Of a stretch of 64,000 bases of DNA, positions 12,667 through 24,686 are shown piece after piece. Below the pieces are notes generated by a model, which saw only the letters and a program-made list of their open reading frames with translations, was not told the DNA's origin and made no database searches. This DNA is from Irpex lacteus (lineage: Eukaryota; Basidiomycota; Agaricomycetes; Polyporales; Irpicaceae): the NCBI GenBank assembly GCA_001986395.2, contig MQVO02000020.1, forward strand, positions 372,001 through 436,000, given 5' to 3'. Numbering within the stretch: position 1 is the stretch's first letter; the number at the start of each line of letters is the position of its first letter. The translations under genes and the position numbers were made by a program.

Positions 12667-14792
12667 TTATCTCCCTCCACCTGGCCATGGCGTCGGTGTC
12701 TCATCTGTTCTTCCAGCCTTCGCCATCTGGGCCCCGATCCCTAATGTATCCTGTAATAGCTCGTTTCCGTGCAGCCTGAAGTTTGCCTCTGTAGCCCTAC
12801 GCTGAGCCAGTGCAGCTTGAGCGGCCAGCCGTTGTGCAGGTGTTACGCCGAAAAGCGTCTCTTCTTCACGGCTCTCAAAGCCTCGATCATCGAAAGAGTC
12901 GTCATCGTCGTCGTACATATCGCCTCCGCCTCCTTGCATTCCTTCCGCGAAGGGGTTGGCCATCTCGCTGCCATCTCCGCCTCCGGGTCCGTCCATGAAA
13001 TCGTCGTCATCGTCATCGTCGTCATCGTCATCATCGAACACGTCTTGAGCAGGTGGAGGGGGAGCAAAGTTGAGAGGAACTTGATCATCGTAGTCCAGCG
13101 AGTCAGAAGAGTCGTCTAGGCTGTTCATGTCTAGGTCATCGTCGTCCCTCACCCGAGCTAGATCATACTTCTGCTCCAATTCTGCTTCCTCCGCCTTCTG
13201 GATGGAAGAGGCAGATATACTGGCAGACCGTGAACCATACGATGTACTTGCGGGTAGCGAAGGTGCAGCAGAGCTACTGATCGTCGACTCGGCCTTTCGA
13301 ACGGTGTCTCCACCACCATATTCATCGATATTGAGGCCAATACGTCTCATCATGCTCTCGAGACTTGCGTCTGCGAGGCTATTGCTGCTGATGTCTGCAG
13401 ACGGATACGCCTGGCGTGCATAGCGAGATAGCGAGGGAGGCGTGGGGACGTTGCTCAAGCTTGACTCGACACTTTCTCCTCGGCCAGCCTTATATGCGCT
13501 TTCAGATCGAATAGAATTGAGTCCACTATACTTTCCCCCGTCGAGGAGGCTGTTCATGACCCGTGCAGCAGCTTCTTTGCGTGGTGTTTGTCCGAGTTTG
13601 GGTGTCTTCGCCTTTGGAGCTGAGGCGAAGGCCATGGTGATAGGAGGAGACATGCCAAGTTGGTGCTCGAATGAATCGTCGTCTAGGTCAAAGTCATCGA
13701 CTGCACGACCTTTGGACGGTGAATGTTTGCCACTGCGCGATTTGTGTTTGCGGCCAGGAGTAGCAATGGTAGCATCTGACAAGTCAACAACACCCTTCCA
13801 CTCCGTAGGCTTGGTATTCGGAGGGAGATACGGATTGAGGTCCTTGAGAACGGCAGTCTTCCCTTTAACCTTGAGCGGGGATATGTTCGATGGATCCACG
13901 TTTCGCTTGAGAACGCCACGCAACAGAGGCTGTGGTGTCGCCCGTGCTTTGCCTTTGGACTTCTCAGAGGGCGGTGGCAGGGTTGGCTGGGGTATTTGTC
14001 GCTGAGTAACGTCCTGAGAGTCGTCAAAGGGTTGCGGAGGAAGGATAGAAGATGACGCGATGGAAATGTCATCGTCACGAGTAAGATTTTGTATCTCTCT
14101 ATCCAAGCGAACTAGCGGTGATTCGAGCGAGGCATTCCAAGTGGGAGTCTGGTCACCTCGGCTTGTGAAACTACTAGAATGTGACTTCTGCCGTACGGTA
14201 GCAGGTGTTGACATGATCGCACCCGAGCCTGGCATGAACGAACTTTCAGAGATGGTACCATCCGGATTGAATGAATCGTGGGTGGGAGTATTATCGGCCT
14301 CCGACTCTGATTCGGTAGTGGATGCTTCCTGTGCGCTATCAGCTTCAACTTGCGAGAGGTCAACGGGTTCTTCCTCGTAGGTAGGCACACGGATTTGGGC
14401 AGCTTGCTCAAAGAAAGTGGTCCAAAACTGCAGGTAGCATACTGTTATTACTATGTGACGTGTAAGAAAGTAGTTCACGCACCTTGGCCGCATCCCTCAC
14501 AGGTTCTGTTCCAACAGAGTACCGCTTTACGGCGGGGAGTATCCGATTCGCCATGACCTGCTGCATCTTGGAGAAGTTTGCATCTATATTCTACTATCGT
14601 TCAAGAACTGACAAAGCTTTTACACAGGCTGAGACTCACCTGAAGCTTTATTGTGATTAACTGCTCAATTTGATCAATCTGGTCATTCACGGGGGCCGTC
14701 GCGTCGAGGCCGGGTACAACAATGTCGTTAGGGTCTGGAGTCGGCTCCCATCGCTTCGATTTGGGTTCAATTGGTTTGAGCGGCGGAGCCAT
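12667..14792 (-). CDS. ASK1: DASH/Dam1 complex subunit Ask1
   Basis: Component of the DASH ring that couples kinetochores to spindle microtubules in fungi. Three exons: 14640-14792, 14483-14590 and 12667-14427. Joined, the N-terminus reads DQIDQIEQLITIKLQ then NIDANFSKMQQVMANRILPAVKRY and DAAKFWTTFFEQAAQIRVP, the diagnostic Ask1 block. The ATG at 14792 is the natural start (MAPPLKPIEPK). The long C-terminal part (about 550 residues) is Ser/Pro-rich with many SP/TP sites, as expected of a CDK target, and ends with acidic Asp runs around 12997-13038 before a final helix. Total about 670 residues, longer than yeast Ask1 but in line with other filamentous fungi. One ACGCGT lies at 14812-14817, just before the start codon. 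Confidence 0.92.
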
Positions 14793-15073
14793 TCCAATAG
14801 CAGAACCTACGACGCGTCGGTAGTGGAAGTAAATCACAGACTCGGAGCAATAGCAGACTGAGGTTCACGAAGTGATAGGCGCCGATACCATGATGAACTT
14901 GAACGCGGCTTGATCAGCCTCCAGATTTCACGCTCAAATCGCTACCACGACCACCATTCATGAAATAGAAATGTACGTGCACGTCCGATTGCGCATAGTG
15001 TCCATATACAGGATGGTCCCATGTCTACTGGCCCAAAGGCGGTATTAGGTGGCATACCTGGCCATGATTCTGT

Positions 15074-15672
15074 TTAATTGACGACATTGGCAGATAACTC
15101 AGTCGCGCCTTTCCCACCGGATTTCATCTCTTGAAGTTGTCTGTGTCGTTCGCGCTGGGATAATATTCATGTTTAGCTCCATGTCTGCGATTACAGTATT
15201 GCTTCGCAATCACCTCTTTCTGATCAAATGTTGTGTAGGCTTCATCAAGCTGCACGTATCGCTGCTGGATATCTTGCTGCTCAAGGTCCACGCGCTGATT
15301 CTTGTCCTATACGCAAAGATCAACGGGACATATTACGCTGGATAAGACTTTTTGCGCACCGTCATCTTGTTCTCCGCCTTCTCTCTACCAGCTACGGCGC
15401 CCTTGAGCTTGTCCTCAGCGGCATGCAGAGCTTTGGAAGTTTTGATCTCTTGCTTAGCTGTCTTCTCTACAGCCTTCTGAGCCTTCCCTGTCTCCTGGAG
15501 AGCCATAAGTCATTTTTGTAGGTCGTGCACGACTATGACATACCTTAGCGGCTTTCTGAAGAGCTTTCTCCGCTTGTTGAACTCTTTTCTGCGCATTTCG
15601 TACGTTTCTGGCATCCGCGTCGGACTCCTTGTGTATTATCTTTTCCAGCTGCTGTAAGCTTCGTTCCGACAT
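15074..15672 (-). CDS. Short Lys/Glu/Ala-rich coiled-coil protein
   Basis: About 145 residues from four exons. Exon 1 begins MSERSLQQLEKIIHKESDAD; later exons give ETGKAQKAVEKTAKQEIKTS, then DKNQRVDLEQQDIQQRYVQ, and a last exon with RERHRQLQEMKSGGKGATE. An intron before the last exon is chosen because reading through gives an early stop, while GTGATT..CCCAG keeps the helical Glu/Arg-rich frame. The whole chain has heptad-like spacing and no Trp or catalytic motif. No family recognised; similar short coiled-coil proteins occur in mushroom genomes. Structural or adaptor role is a guess. Confidence 0.65.
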
Positions 15673-15891
15673 GATGGGATGGCAGAGGTAAGGTGTTTAT
15701 GGACAGCATCTTCTACGACCCTCTGCTTTTCGCCATGAACGACGTCACTGGGATGTCAGCCTTCCGAAGCCAACCAGGTCACCTTCCATAAATAGGACAA
15801 GGATTAGACAGCCACGTGGCCATGAATTTTGGCCCGGAGCGCCCATTTCTCATCCTGACTATTACTGCTGCTGCAGCTTCACCTCCGCCAT

Positions 15892-17531
15892 ATGTTTGCT
15901 CGAGTAGCCAGCAAGCGAATTATCAAGATGAACCCAATCAAAGTACCTCGACGCTCTGCATCTCCTAACTCCGTCACTGAAGAGCCCATAGCAAAGAGAA
16001 GAAAGATCGAGCTCCCTCCGCTGACCGCAGAAGACTTCAAGGATGGAGTGATGTTAGCTCCCATGGTAAGATCGGGAACCAGTGCGTCTACGTGAAGTCT
16101 CTGTGCAGCGTACTACTAACCTATCAAACAGTGGTTACTCGATTGTTTGCTCTCAAGTATGGTGCGAATCTCGTGTGGGGTCCTGAAATAGTGGATAAGG
16201 CTATCCTACATGCAGAGCGAAAGGTGAACCGTACGTGTTATTAACCTGTTTGCTCCATTTGATACTCAAATCCATTCAGCGGTCACTGGGGTGATTTCCT
16301 ACGTCGGAAAGTCACAATCAAAAGCCATGTTCACCACGCACCCAGTCGAGAAACCATATCTCATTTACCAAATTGGCTCCGCCGATCCAGAACTCGCAGT
16401 ACAAGCAGCAAAGACAGTCATGCAAGACGTCGCCGGGATTGACCTCAATTGCGGCTGCCCCAAACCATTCTCGACGCATGCTGGCATGGGTGCCGCTCTT
16501 CTATCAACGCCGGACCTTCTCTGCTCGATATTGACGGCCTTACGAGCAGCGATGCCTCCGGAGATATCAGTGTCGGCGAAGATTAGATTGCTTCCGTCAC
16601 AAGAAGACACCCTGAAGCTTGTCGAAAGGATCGTCAACACTGGCATCACCACACTGACTGTACACTGTCGCACGAGGAATATGAGACCGAGAGAGCGTGC
16701 GCTCGTCGATCGCTTGAGAGAAATTGTAGAGTTTGTAGAAGGGATGGGGAAGGGAATTGCTGTGATCGAAAACGGTGATTGTGTGAGTTATGAAGACTCG
16801 AAGCGGATAAGGAAGCTGACAGGTGTGTCTTCTTCTCTATTCTTCTGAGTCTATCTAATGGACCTACATAGGTGCACACTCTACCATGATTGCTACTGCT
16901 GCCGAGTCAAATCCTACATGCTTCTCAAAAGCACCGCTCACGGACCTGGAAACCAAATTCGTTCCTTCATATATACGAGTGGTAAGTGCTCGCAGAATAT
17001 ACTCGTACAAAGTATGTCATTGAACATGTCTAGGCGAAATATCTGGATGCCCATTGGGCGGTGACGAAATTCTGCTCAGCAGCGTTCCGTGGGCCACACG
17101 AGGATGGCAGTAAGGCAGACGCGAACGCTCTCAGGAAGCGAATCACGTCTTCCCGGTCGTACGATGATATTGCCGACCTAGTGGGGCCATGGACGGGCGA
17201 GACTGAATTTCAAGAGATCGTTCAGACCATCGAATCCCGGCATGGGCGTCGGCCGCTAATCGAAGAAGATGCGCCCTCACCATCCTCAGAAACGACAGCG
17301 TCTTCTGAGACGCTTCAATTGCAGGACCCACCGGAGCTGGATGCCTTCAAAACTCCCGTTAATAGCCTATCACCTGACCCCTCAATACTTCGTGCCCCTC
17401 TTGGCCCAGCGAATGACGCGAGAGTTCATCTACCGGCTCTCGTTTCAGGACATGACGAGCCCACGCCCACACCCACGCCCGCACCCACCCCTGCAGATGT
17501 TCTACCTTTGGCTTCTACAGTATCTATTTAG
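15892..17531 (+). CDS. DUS2: tRNA-dihydrouridine synthase 2 (Dus2 type)
   Basis: Flavoenzyme that reduces uridine 20 to dihydrouridine in the tRNA D-loop. From the ATG at 15892 a basic leader is followed by DGVMLAPMVRSGT, then across an intron VTRLFALKYGANLVWGPEIVD: the FMN-binding start of the TIM barrel. GIDLNCGCPKPFSTHAGMGA holds the catalytic Cys. TLTVHCRTRNMRPRE and GIAVIENGDC are further Dus marks. The last exon gives TKFCSAAFRG and ends with a Pro/Thr-rich repeat (PTPTPTPAPTP) before the stop at 17531. No C-terminal dsRNA-binding domain like that of the human enzyme is seen. Five or so introns, all short. Confidence 0.88.
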
Positions 17532-17795
17532 TTTCGAGCCTTCACTTATTCATGTTTGTACAGTAGTACGCCGTGCTTATTGCATCCTCCATGGACTGTC
17601 ACACTCTTCGGCTTGACCGCACACTCAGTTGCAAGAAAGAAAAGGCAATTAAAATAACGATTTCGATAAATAAAACCAAACTGTACAGGTAATGCCGAAC
17701 TCATAAATACTCGTCTCCATACATCGTTACAAAGATCGTCATCTTAACGTTAACACAGAGAACCTTCCACCCCTCGCATCTTCGCGCATATTGCC

Positions 17796-18567
17796 TTACA
17801 AAACGAAGGCACCAGCAAGGAGGCTTCCAACGACAGTAGCGGCGCTGAGGAGCATGCTCTTCGAGACGGAGATGCCCGATGCAGCTGACTTATCACCACT
17901 ATTGCAAGAAGGTGAGCCTCGTATATTTATTACGCATGGATGAGAGACTTACGTAGCAGATGCAGATGCTGATGAAGACGATGCGGAGGATGATCCAGAC
18001 GAGCTGGGTGCAGCGGTTGCAACAGTGAAGGTGTGTCCGGCGAATGTGGTGGTGGTACCAGACTGGGTCGCAATGGTGATTGCGGACCCGCTGACCTGTG
18101 TCACCTCGACCACAGGCACGCCATTGGCAGCTACGCACAATCAATCAATATCTGTCCCTCATATGCTGTAAAAGACAGTTGACTCACTGACGATGGTGGC
18201 GAACGCTGATTGTGTCTGGGTGCCCAAGACAGAGGTAACCTCGGCGAAAATCGACGACGCTGAGGAATGAAATATGAGAACTCGTCAAGAACTGACTGAT
18301 GTTCGAGCTTACCTGTCTCTGATGCGCGAGCGGATTCGACTACCGAACCAACGACGGAGGTCGCGGATGAGAACTTCTCACCAACGTTGGAGGTGACACT
18401 GTTGAAGAGGGATTGGACGTCATCAAGCACTATCAAGGAGGCCATATCAGTAAGAGTAGGCGAAGATATAAGCCATGTTACTCACAGCCAGGAGCGGGAG
18501 CGGGAGCTGCGTTAACGTTGACGGCAACGAGAGGGAGGAGAGCAAGGACGGCAACTTTGGAGTACAT
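17796..18567 (-). CDS. Secreted Ser/Ala-rich protein with GPI-like tail
   Basis: No named family. The ATG at 18567 opens a signal peptide, MYSKVAVLALLPLVAVNVNA, followed by a Pro/Ala stretch. Several exons give DDVQSLFNSVTSNVGEKFSS, a Ser/Val/Ala segment, SVLGTQTQSAFATIVS and VPVVEVTQVSGSAITIATQ. A Ser-rich stalk (GSSSASSSSASASA) and a hydrophobic tail ending SLLAGAFVL complete it. Signal peptide, Ser stalk and tail suit a GPI-anchored cell-wall or membrane protein; the Ser stretch would be O-mannosylated. About 180 residues. The clear TATA element upstream suggests a regulated or highly expressed gene. Confidence 0.65.
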
Positions 18568-18706
18568 ATCGAAAATCGTCAAGTTAATTGAGAAGGTTGT
18601 TGAAAATGGGCAGCACCAGGCTGTTGAGAAGAAACGAAGAATGAAAAGGTTGGTCGAAGTCGAAAAAGGGGACTTAGACTGGATGATTGGCGGTGTCGTC
18701 GTAGAG

Positions 18707-18714
18707 TATATATA
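18707..18714 (-). promoter_or_regulatory. TATA box of the Ser-rich secreted protein gene
   Basis: TATATATA about 140 bases before the ATG at 18567, with the transcribed side rich in pyrimidines. Good spacing for a core promoter. Confidence 0.5.
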
Positions 18715-19443
18715 CACCTCACCTGTGGCACTGTACGGTGCAGGGTCGGGGTGCAGACATCATCTTCATGGCAACATGCTGTGTTTCAACCGATGATTAT
18801 AAGCACAGTAATCAAAACAGTGGAACCTCGGTCGGCCGAGTCGTTTCGTTCTGGCTGACTGAGGTATTTTTACTCTTGTGAGCACGATGCAAGAAATGTA
18901 CTTGGTCCTACCCCCTTCCTGAGGAGGGAGAGGTATATACAGGTCTAAGAAAGCGTCAGTGGACGTGCACAAGTTGGCAGTACGTGAGCTAGTTCGAGCA
19001 ACACTCGTACCGCTATGATTGTTTGTGGGGTAGAAAGCTGAGCGATGGCTCGATGGCGCCGAGCTGAAACACGATACGCCGAGAGTTCAACAAATTAGCA
19101 GAGCTGTGATCGGATCACTTGCACAGCGTAAGGAGTGTACGCTGTAATTAGCTCGGCGTGCAGTACGAATGTACGAGAGATCGCAAGCTCGGCGTGGTCG
19201 ACGTCAGTGCAGGAGTCAATATCATTGATCATTATCGTGGAAGGTAAGGTATGTTGTACTACGTGCTATGATGAGCACGCCGTCAAGAGCACCAGTCAGC
19301 GTACATGCATGGAAATAGTACAACGATTACGAATTCCTACGAGTAATGAGGCAAAGGAGAGTATCAAAGGATTGACGACGCATCATTGATGCTCGGGATC
19401 TAAGTTAGATTATGGAGCATGACAAGAACGAGTGTAGCGTTAG
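18715..19443. other. Intergenic stretch, no supported gene
   Basis: Upstream region of the Ser-rich secreted gene and 3' flank of the F-box gene. A ten-base direct repeat (GCTCGGCGTG) occurs at about 19151 and 19187. No coding signal recognised. Confidence 0.45.
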
Positions 19444-21086
19444 TCAACGAATAGTAGATGTAAAAGTCATGGGGCATGAACAATCGTAACAGCGAAGGGG
19501 TGCGTGAGACGAATTAAGGATGTGGAGGCTAGTAATGGAAAAGGTACGGAATGCTACATGGGTGATGTGGACGTGCAGGGGTATGATACAATGAGGATGC
19601 CAGGAAATGGCGCCGTGAGTATATAGGTTGTGTCGTTCTTTCTTCATTTCGTTGACTTCGAGCAATTGAAGGTGACTCCATGGATTGGGTACCCACGCTG
19701 TACGGAGATATATGAGAACGCGTTCATTAGCGTATTCTGATAGACCTCGTACCTTAATCGTTCTGAAGACGCGAATGTCCCTCATAACCTTGAGGTGAAT
19801 GCCGCGAGTTGCACATGCGATCTTGACGGCGGCCAGCTGAGGATGCCGCTCACCTTCCGCCCACATCTGCAACGTAATAGAAGACAGAGCTTCTGAACGC
19901 TTGATGGCTTGGACGACCGGTTGCAGCGGCGTCTCCTTGTCGACGGCCAAGGCCAGGCGCTCGAGTGTAGAGGGTAACACTCGACGCACTCCAGGAGCAA
20001 CCCAGGCATTCTCAAGATGAAGCTCGCGTAGACGAATGCAACGTGCTAGCAACGCGGCACCTTCTTGCGATGCGCAGGCGGGTAAAGCAAGTGATTCGAG
20101 CGTATCACAGTGCTCTGAGATGAGATATTCCAAGAGGGCGATCGAAGGTTCCCGTTGAAACTCTAAAGCGCGCAGCACGCCTTTCGAGTTCTGTAGAAGC
20201 CACTCCAGAAAATCGGAAGCGGGCGTAGTCTGGAAATTGAGCCGGACTTCTTGCAGAGTGCAATGGAGAGGTTCGAGGAGAGCTGAAGGGAGAGATGGCG
20301 TCTTGCCACTGATGGCTAAGGCGGTGACGGATGGCAGGTTCTGAAGAAGTTGTACAAGGGCCGTTTCGTCGTTAGACCAGTTGTCGAACCGCAGGGTGGA
20401 GATCCGTGGGCCGTTGCGTAGAGCCGACAAGACGTTGTCGTCGAACACCAAGGCTGAGGGAACAGAACGGTCGGCGGGGTCCATGTCTGCTACGCCTCTT
20501 GATGGCATAGGAGTACTGAAGAGCGCAAGATGAAGAGATTGAAGGTTAGGACATAACGTGATAGCCTGTGTGAACGCTTTCATGGACAGGCTGCGAGGTT
20601 GCTTGTCGTCCACGATGCAATGCATGCGCTTTACGGTGGCTGCAAGCGCACGACCACGAGGTGATGTGTCTCGGACGGCAGTTGCAAAACTATCAAAAGC
20701 GTCTTCGCTGCGCAGAGTCACCCGTCGGAATAGCAACTCCTGAGCAGCGAACGCCCAGTCCTTGCATACGAGGGCGCAGCTCGTGAGGGTCTCCTTGACA
20801 GCGCCATCGTCTTCACTCTCGCCGATGTGGCTGAGAATTTGGATAACGACTTCAATTGGAACGTGTGTTGGTTGCTGAGATTGGGGAATGGGGGTTCCAT
20901 GATTACATGAAGAGTGAGCGTGGTCGAGGACGTGAGGGACTGGGTCCAATGAAAAGGGAGAAACACTTTGGCACAGCTAACGGATAATTATCGTGGTCAT
21001 GAGTGCTACACAAAGCGTAAGAGTCTTATAGAACTTACCAGTTGAACGGGTAGACGGAAGTAATCCAAGAAGTTAAAGATACCCAT
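19444..21086 (-). CDS. F-box-like protein with degenerate leucine-rich region
   Basis: Probably a substrate adaptor of an SCF ubiquitin ligase. A 48-nt first exon (21039-21086) encodes MGIFNFLDYFRLPVQL; the intron GTAAGT..CGTTAG joins in frame to 20976. The F-box-like part is HVPIEVVIQILSHIGESEDD to CALVCKDWAFAAQELLFRRV. Leucine-rich stretches such as LCPNLQSLHLAL and CIRLRELHLENAW follow. Near the end an intron-like segment (GTACGAGG..CGTACAG) after RVFRTIK would give an earlier stop at 19644; without it the frame runs to 19444. I cannot decide between the two ends; the shorter one is more usual for such genes. The frame at 20949 begins with TTG, so the upstream exon is needed for an ATG. 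Confidence 0.7.
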
Positions 21087-22450
21087 CTCGGCCTACGATA
21101 ATGAAGGGTGAGTTAAGGCACTCCCAGAGAAGTGGGAACGGGGGAGTTGAGAGGGTATCAGTCATTGTTACGGTGGTCTGTTCCTTTTATACGGCTGCTG
21201 CGACCTGAACTTGGGCTGACAGTCAGGGTCTGGTCTGAAATAACGCCACGCGCTCTCGCTTGTCGCTCCCGACAACAGTACAAGCGCCCATCAGCAAGCT
21301 GTTGATCGGCGGGATTGTGCCCCATTTGGCAGTTTGCCGAACTTTGACAAGTTAATGTGGGACCATCATCATCACCGTCTCTGGGCACTACACAATCATA
21401 CTGCCTTTACTTATATAACTTGTCACACTAAAGGAATACACACTACTGCCATTCGTTCGCAAGCTTGAAGGCCTTTTGGACGCACCGTTGCGGTATTATA
21501 AAATACGGCCGACGGTTCTTAGCGACGTTTATGCCGTCACCACCTGGGACCGCCGCCAACGGAACTGCCAATACAACCAGTCACCTTGCCGAATGGGAGT
21601 TGAATATTCCATGCATCCCCGTGCTGCTCGTCAGAGTGACTGCGGTATATGTAAGTGGAAATTGATATGCGAGGTCCGAAGCTTGGGCGCGGAACGTGGA
21701 CAATAGCTTTCCGTCGGTTGACGTGTACGGTGGCAAATTGAACGTCTCCCGATAATGGTTCCTCGCAAACTGCCACGGAGACTCAGGGCAGTGCATATCC
21801 TTAGTGCATCATTGTTCATCGGGTGGCAGTCTTCGTCTGCGGATATTCTTCACCGAGTGCTTTTGGGATAATTCCATACCTTAAGCTTGTTCGTATCAGG
21901 TACGTAGTTTGTAGATTTCGATATTGCTCCCTGAGGTGTTCCTGTACGCCCCTAAGGGTACGCGAACGATAAATGCACAAGGTGTAAAGGCGGGAACCCT
22001 CCGCGGCCAGTCCGCCGCTGTGGTTGTAGATTGCGATCAATTTAATTTTGCTCGGATTGATTTCAAAATTGGCGGTTTAGTAGTGATGACCGTTCAAGTT
22101 GCCGGCCACTGGCATGCACGAGTTTCAACATTGCAGACCGCCCTGCTCATGGATCCCATGGTGCACAAGACTGTGTTTTCACTGGTAAAGCCGGGGGACC
22201 CACTGTACAAGTGACTCGGATCTCTGACCACCCCGCAATGCAATACCTCGCCGTCCGTCTGGCATGTCTTCGAGCCTGAGCTTCAGACCTAGGCTGGTCT
22301 CGTACTCGAGAGCTTCATGCAGAATAGGTCACGGCGAGGCTGGGAATACTTCTCTGTGAGCGCTGCAGAACCAGCAATTCGAAGAGGTCGGCGGCAAGGG
22401 CTACGAGTGGCGTATCCCTTCGCTGAGGGACACGTCGACTGACCCCAACG
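21087..22450. other. Intergenic region with one doubtful short gene
   Basis: A TTATATAA element at 21410-21418 precedes a plus-strand ATG at 21531 by about 115 bases. The frame from there runs about 45 codons (LAEWELNIPCIPVLLVRV) into a GTAAGT donor-like site; I could not find a convincing next exon. A 97-codon plus frame at 21924-22214 has no recognisable motif. Treat both as unproven. Confidence 0.3.
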
Positions 22451-24519
22451 ATGCCACATACTCACAAAGGGCGCCGTATACCCTATCCCTTCAACACGAA
22501 CAAGGAGACAATGCAGCTGTACGTGGCCAATACTCGTCCACTGGTCACCTACTGACTTCTTGAGTGGCCTGTACCCATAGTTGGGTACTCGACCGACAGG
22601 TGATCTTTGCAATGCAGGGCCAACCCAGCTTCATTGACTGGAAAGGTAAACCGCCCGCGCGATGTTTGGACCTCGGTTGTGGTGTGAGTTTGCGTTCCGT
22701 TCGAAAGCTAAATGGGGGGAGCTGAATTTAACCTGGAATCGAAAAGCTTGGAGACTGGCCTGTCGATAGTGCTAGACTTTGGCCAAACTCTACGTTCGTA
22801 AGTTGTTGAGTCATACAGATACACCACTACTCTGATTACAGGACCTTCTGTAGGTAGGATTCGATATTGCAGACCTGCAGATAGACCTTAGATATGTTGA
22901 GCCATCTATTGCACGACGTATAAAATGGGTTCATGGCAATTTGTGAGTGTCTACTTGTTTGACGCGGAAACGGAGAATGGTATTTAAATGACCCCATAGT
23001 CTCGAAAAATTACCTTTCAATGACAATGAGTTCGACTATGTCCATATCAGCGCGATGGCATTTTGTGTTCCAGAAGACAAGGCAAGCAAGAGATCTACTC
23101 CTGATGTAGCACATCTAATCTCCGATACAGTGGCATTCAGTCTACGACGTGAGTAGTACCCATTTCCCGATAAATCCTCTTCCTGATGCCCCGACCATCT
23201 CGCAGGAAATATGCCGGGTTCTCAAGCCGAATGGTTATGTAGAGCAAGGAGAAGAGGGTATATACGTTCATTTGTCCTCATAGAAGAGTGTCACTCATTT
23301 CCTTTTCCTCAATAGATCCTGTCTTTCCAGTTCTACCACGATGGTTTACAACACCTCTACACGTCGGAACATCTGACGAAGGCAGAGAAGCGAAAGAACG
23401 AGACGACGAACTGCCTCATGCGCACACGCTCCTAGAAAAGCTTTTCTACGCAGTGTTTGAAAGTCGATTTATCAATACGACACCTAGCTGTAAGGTCTCC
23501 AATGAATCATGGGTCTCCTACAGCCTCATGCTGACTTGTTCTCTTAGCCATGCTTCCTGGCTATTTCTCCGCATCCTTTAAACACGTCATATCTCCTCCT
23601 ATAGTCAAGATACCCATGCCGCCTCTTGCACCTCTTCCGCCATTTGATCTGGAGAATATCCCTATCTCAGCTGCATCAATGAGGTCGCTTCCTAAACTTT
23701 TGCCATTGGGACCAGCGAAATCAACGGACGCCACAGATAATATGCCCGAGCCACAATCTACTGTATCCAGCAATTCTGCCTTCAGTTTCGCAAGTTCTTA
23801 CAACACATCCTTATCTGCACAATCGCAGTTCGGACGAGAGCTCTCAGATGGAAGATCGCGCAATGCGTCGGTGTCAACCACGGACACCAGTGTCAGGTCC
23901 ACTGGAAGAAAGTCCACTGGCTCAGGCTCTACCGGGTCCGGTAGCCAGACAGCTGGGCCAGCTTACGCAGGCCATAACGAGTCTACCCACGTCGGTGCAC
24001 ATGAAGAAGTGTATGCGCTATGGAACTTGGAAGGCATGGCGGAAATGGATGAGCACAGCTTATACGTGCACCTGACCCATGCTGCCGGGTTGGTCAACGG
24101 CGTGAAGGAGGCGATGTGGGAAGAGCTGAGGAAGATGGTCGCGCGTCGAGACAAGACATTGAAGCAACATGGCTGGTCGGAGCTCGATTATACGGACGAA
24201 ATGAGCCGAAGGTTGTTCGAGGATCTATGGAACCGATATCAAAGGTGCGTTCCCGTCAGATCTTGCGGGCAGGTTGCAGGCTGATGTGCACCATAATGCA
24301 TCCAGAGATCTACGAGACCGAATTGCCATGTGGCATCCTATGGTTCACTATGGCTGGGAGTACCCGCGACATAATGTGATGTCCGAGATGGAAATCGCAG
24401 AGCGAGAGAAGCTTCGTGCCCGCATCCTGGAGGCACGCGAGCTTGCCAAGGACGAAGAAATCCAACACCCCATAAGGGTCACTCGTTTGTTGGTAGGAAT
24501 GAACGGCAAGAGAAAATAG
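22451..24519 (+). CDS. SAM-dependent methyltransferase, basidiomycete type
   Basis: Class I methyltransferase with a long disordered middle. The start at 22451 gives MPHTHKGRRIPYPFNTNKET, and an intron joins MQL to WVLDRQVIFAMQG. Motif I is ARCLDLGCG, split by the next intron, then WPNSTFVGFDIADLQ (motif II acidic residue), GNFLEKLPFNDNEFDYVHIS, VPEDKWHSVYDEICRVLKPNGY and a Glu-rich post-motif. After the Rossmann part comes a Ser-rich segment (FSFASSYNTSLSAQSQ, TGRKSTGSGSTGSGS), then a helical region with EEVYALWNLEGMAEMDEHSL and a final HPMVHYGWEYPRHN. Mushroom genomes hold many relatives whose substrates are unknown. Total about 530 residues; about eight introns. Confidence 0.8.
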
Positions 24520-24686
24520 TTCTATGAGATGGGAGAATGCACGGTGTCGCGTGGGCGACATGGACGGATATCAGGATTATCTTCTCAGACATAGCTATCT
24601 ACAGACATATGTATACACATCATCTATGGGAACCCCGTTGGGACTAACAGTACAATGCGCAAGCCGAGTCGGGGTTTATCGAGGAT

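Noticed and set aside
12769..14380. Long plus-strand frames opposite ASK1
   Set aside because: They mirror the Asp/Ser-rich coding strand of ASK1 (runs of Val/Ile/Ser) and have no motif of their own.
19151..19196. Ten-base direct repeat GCTCGGCGTG
   Set aside because: Only two copies and no further structure; likely chance or local duplication.
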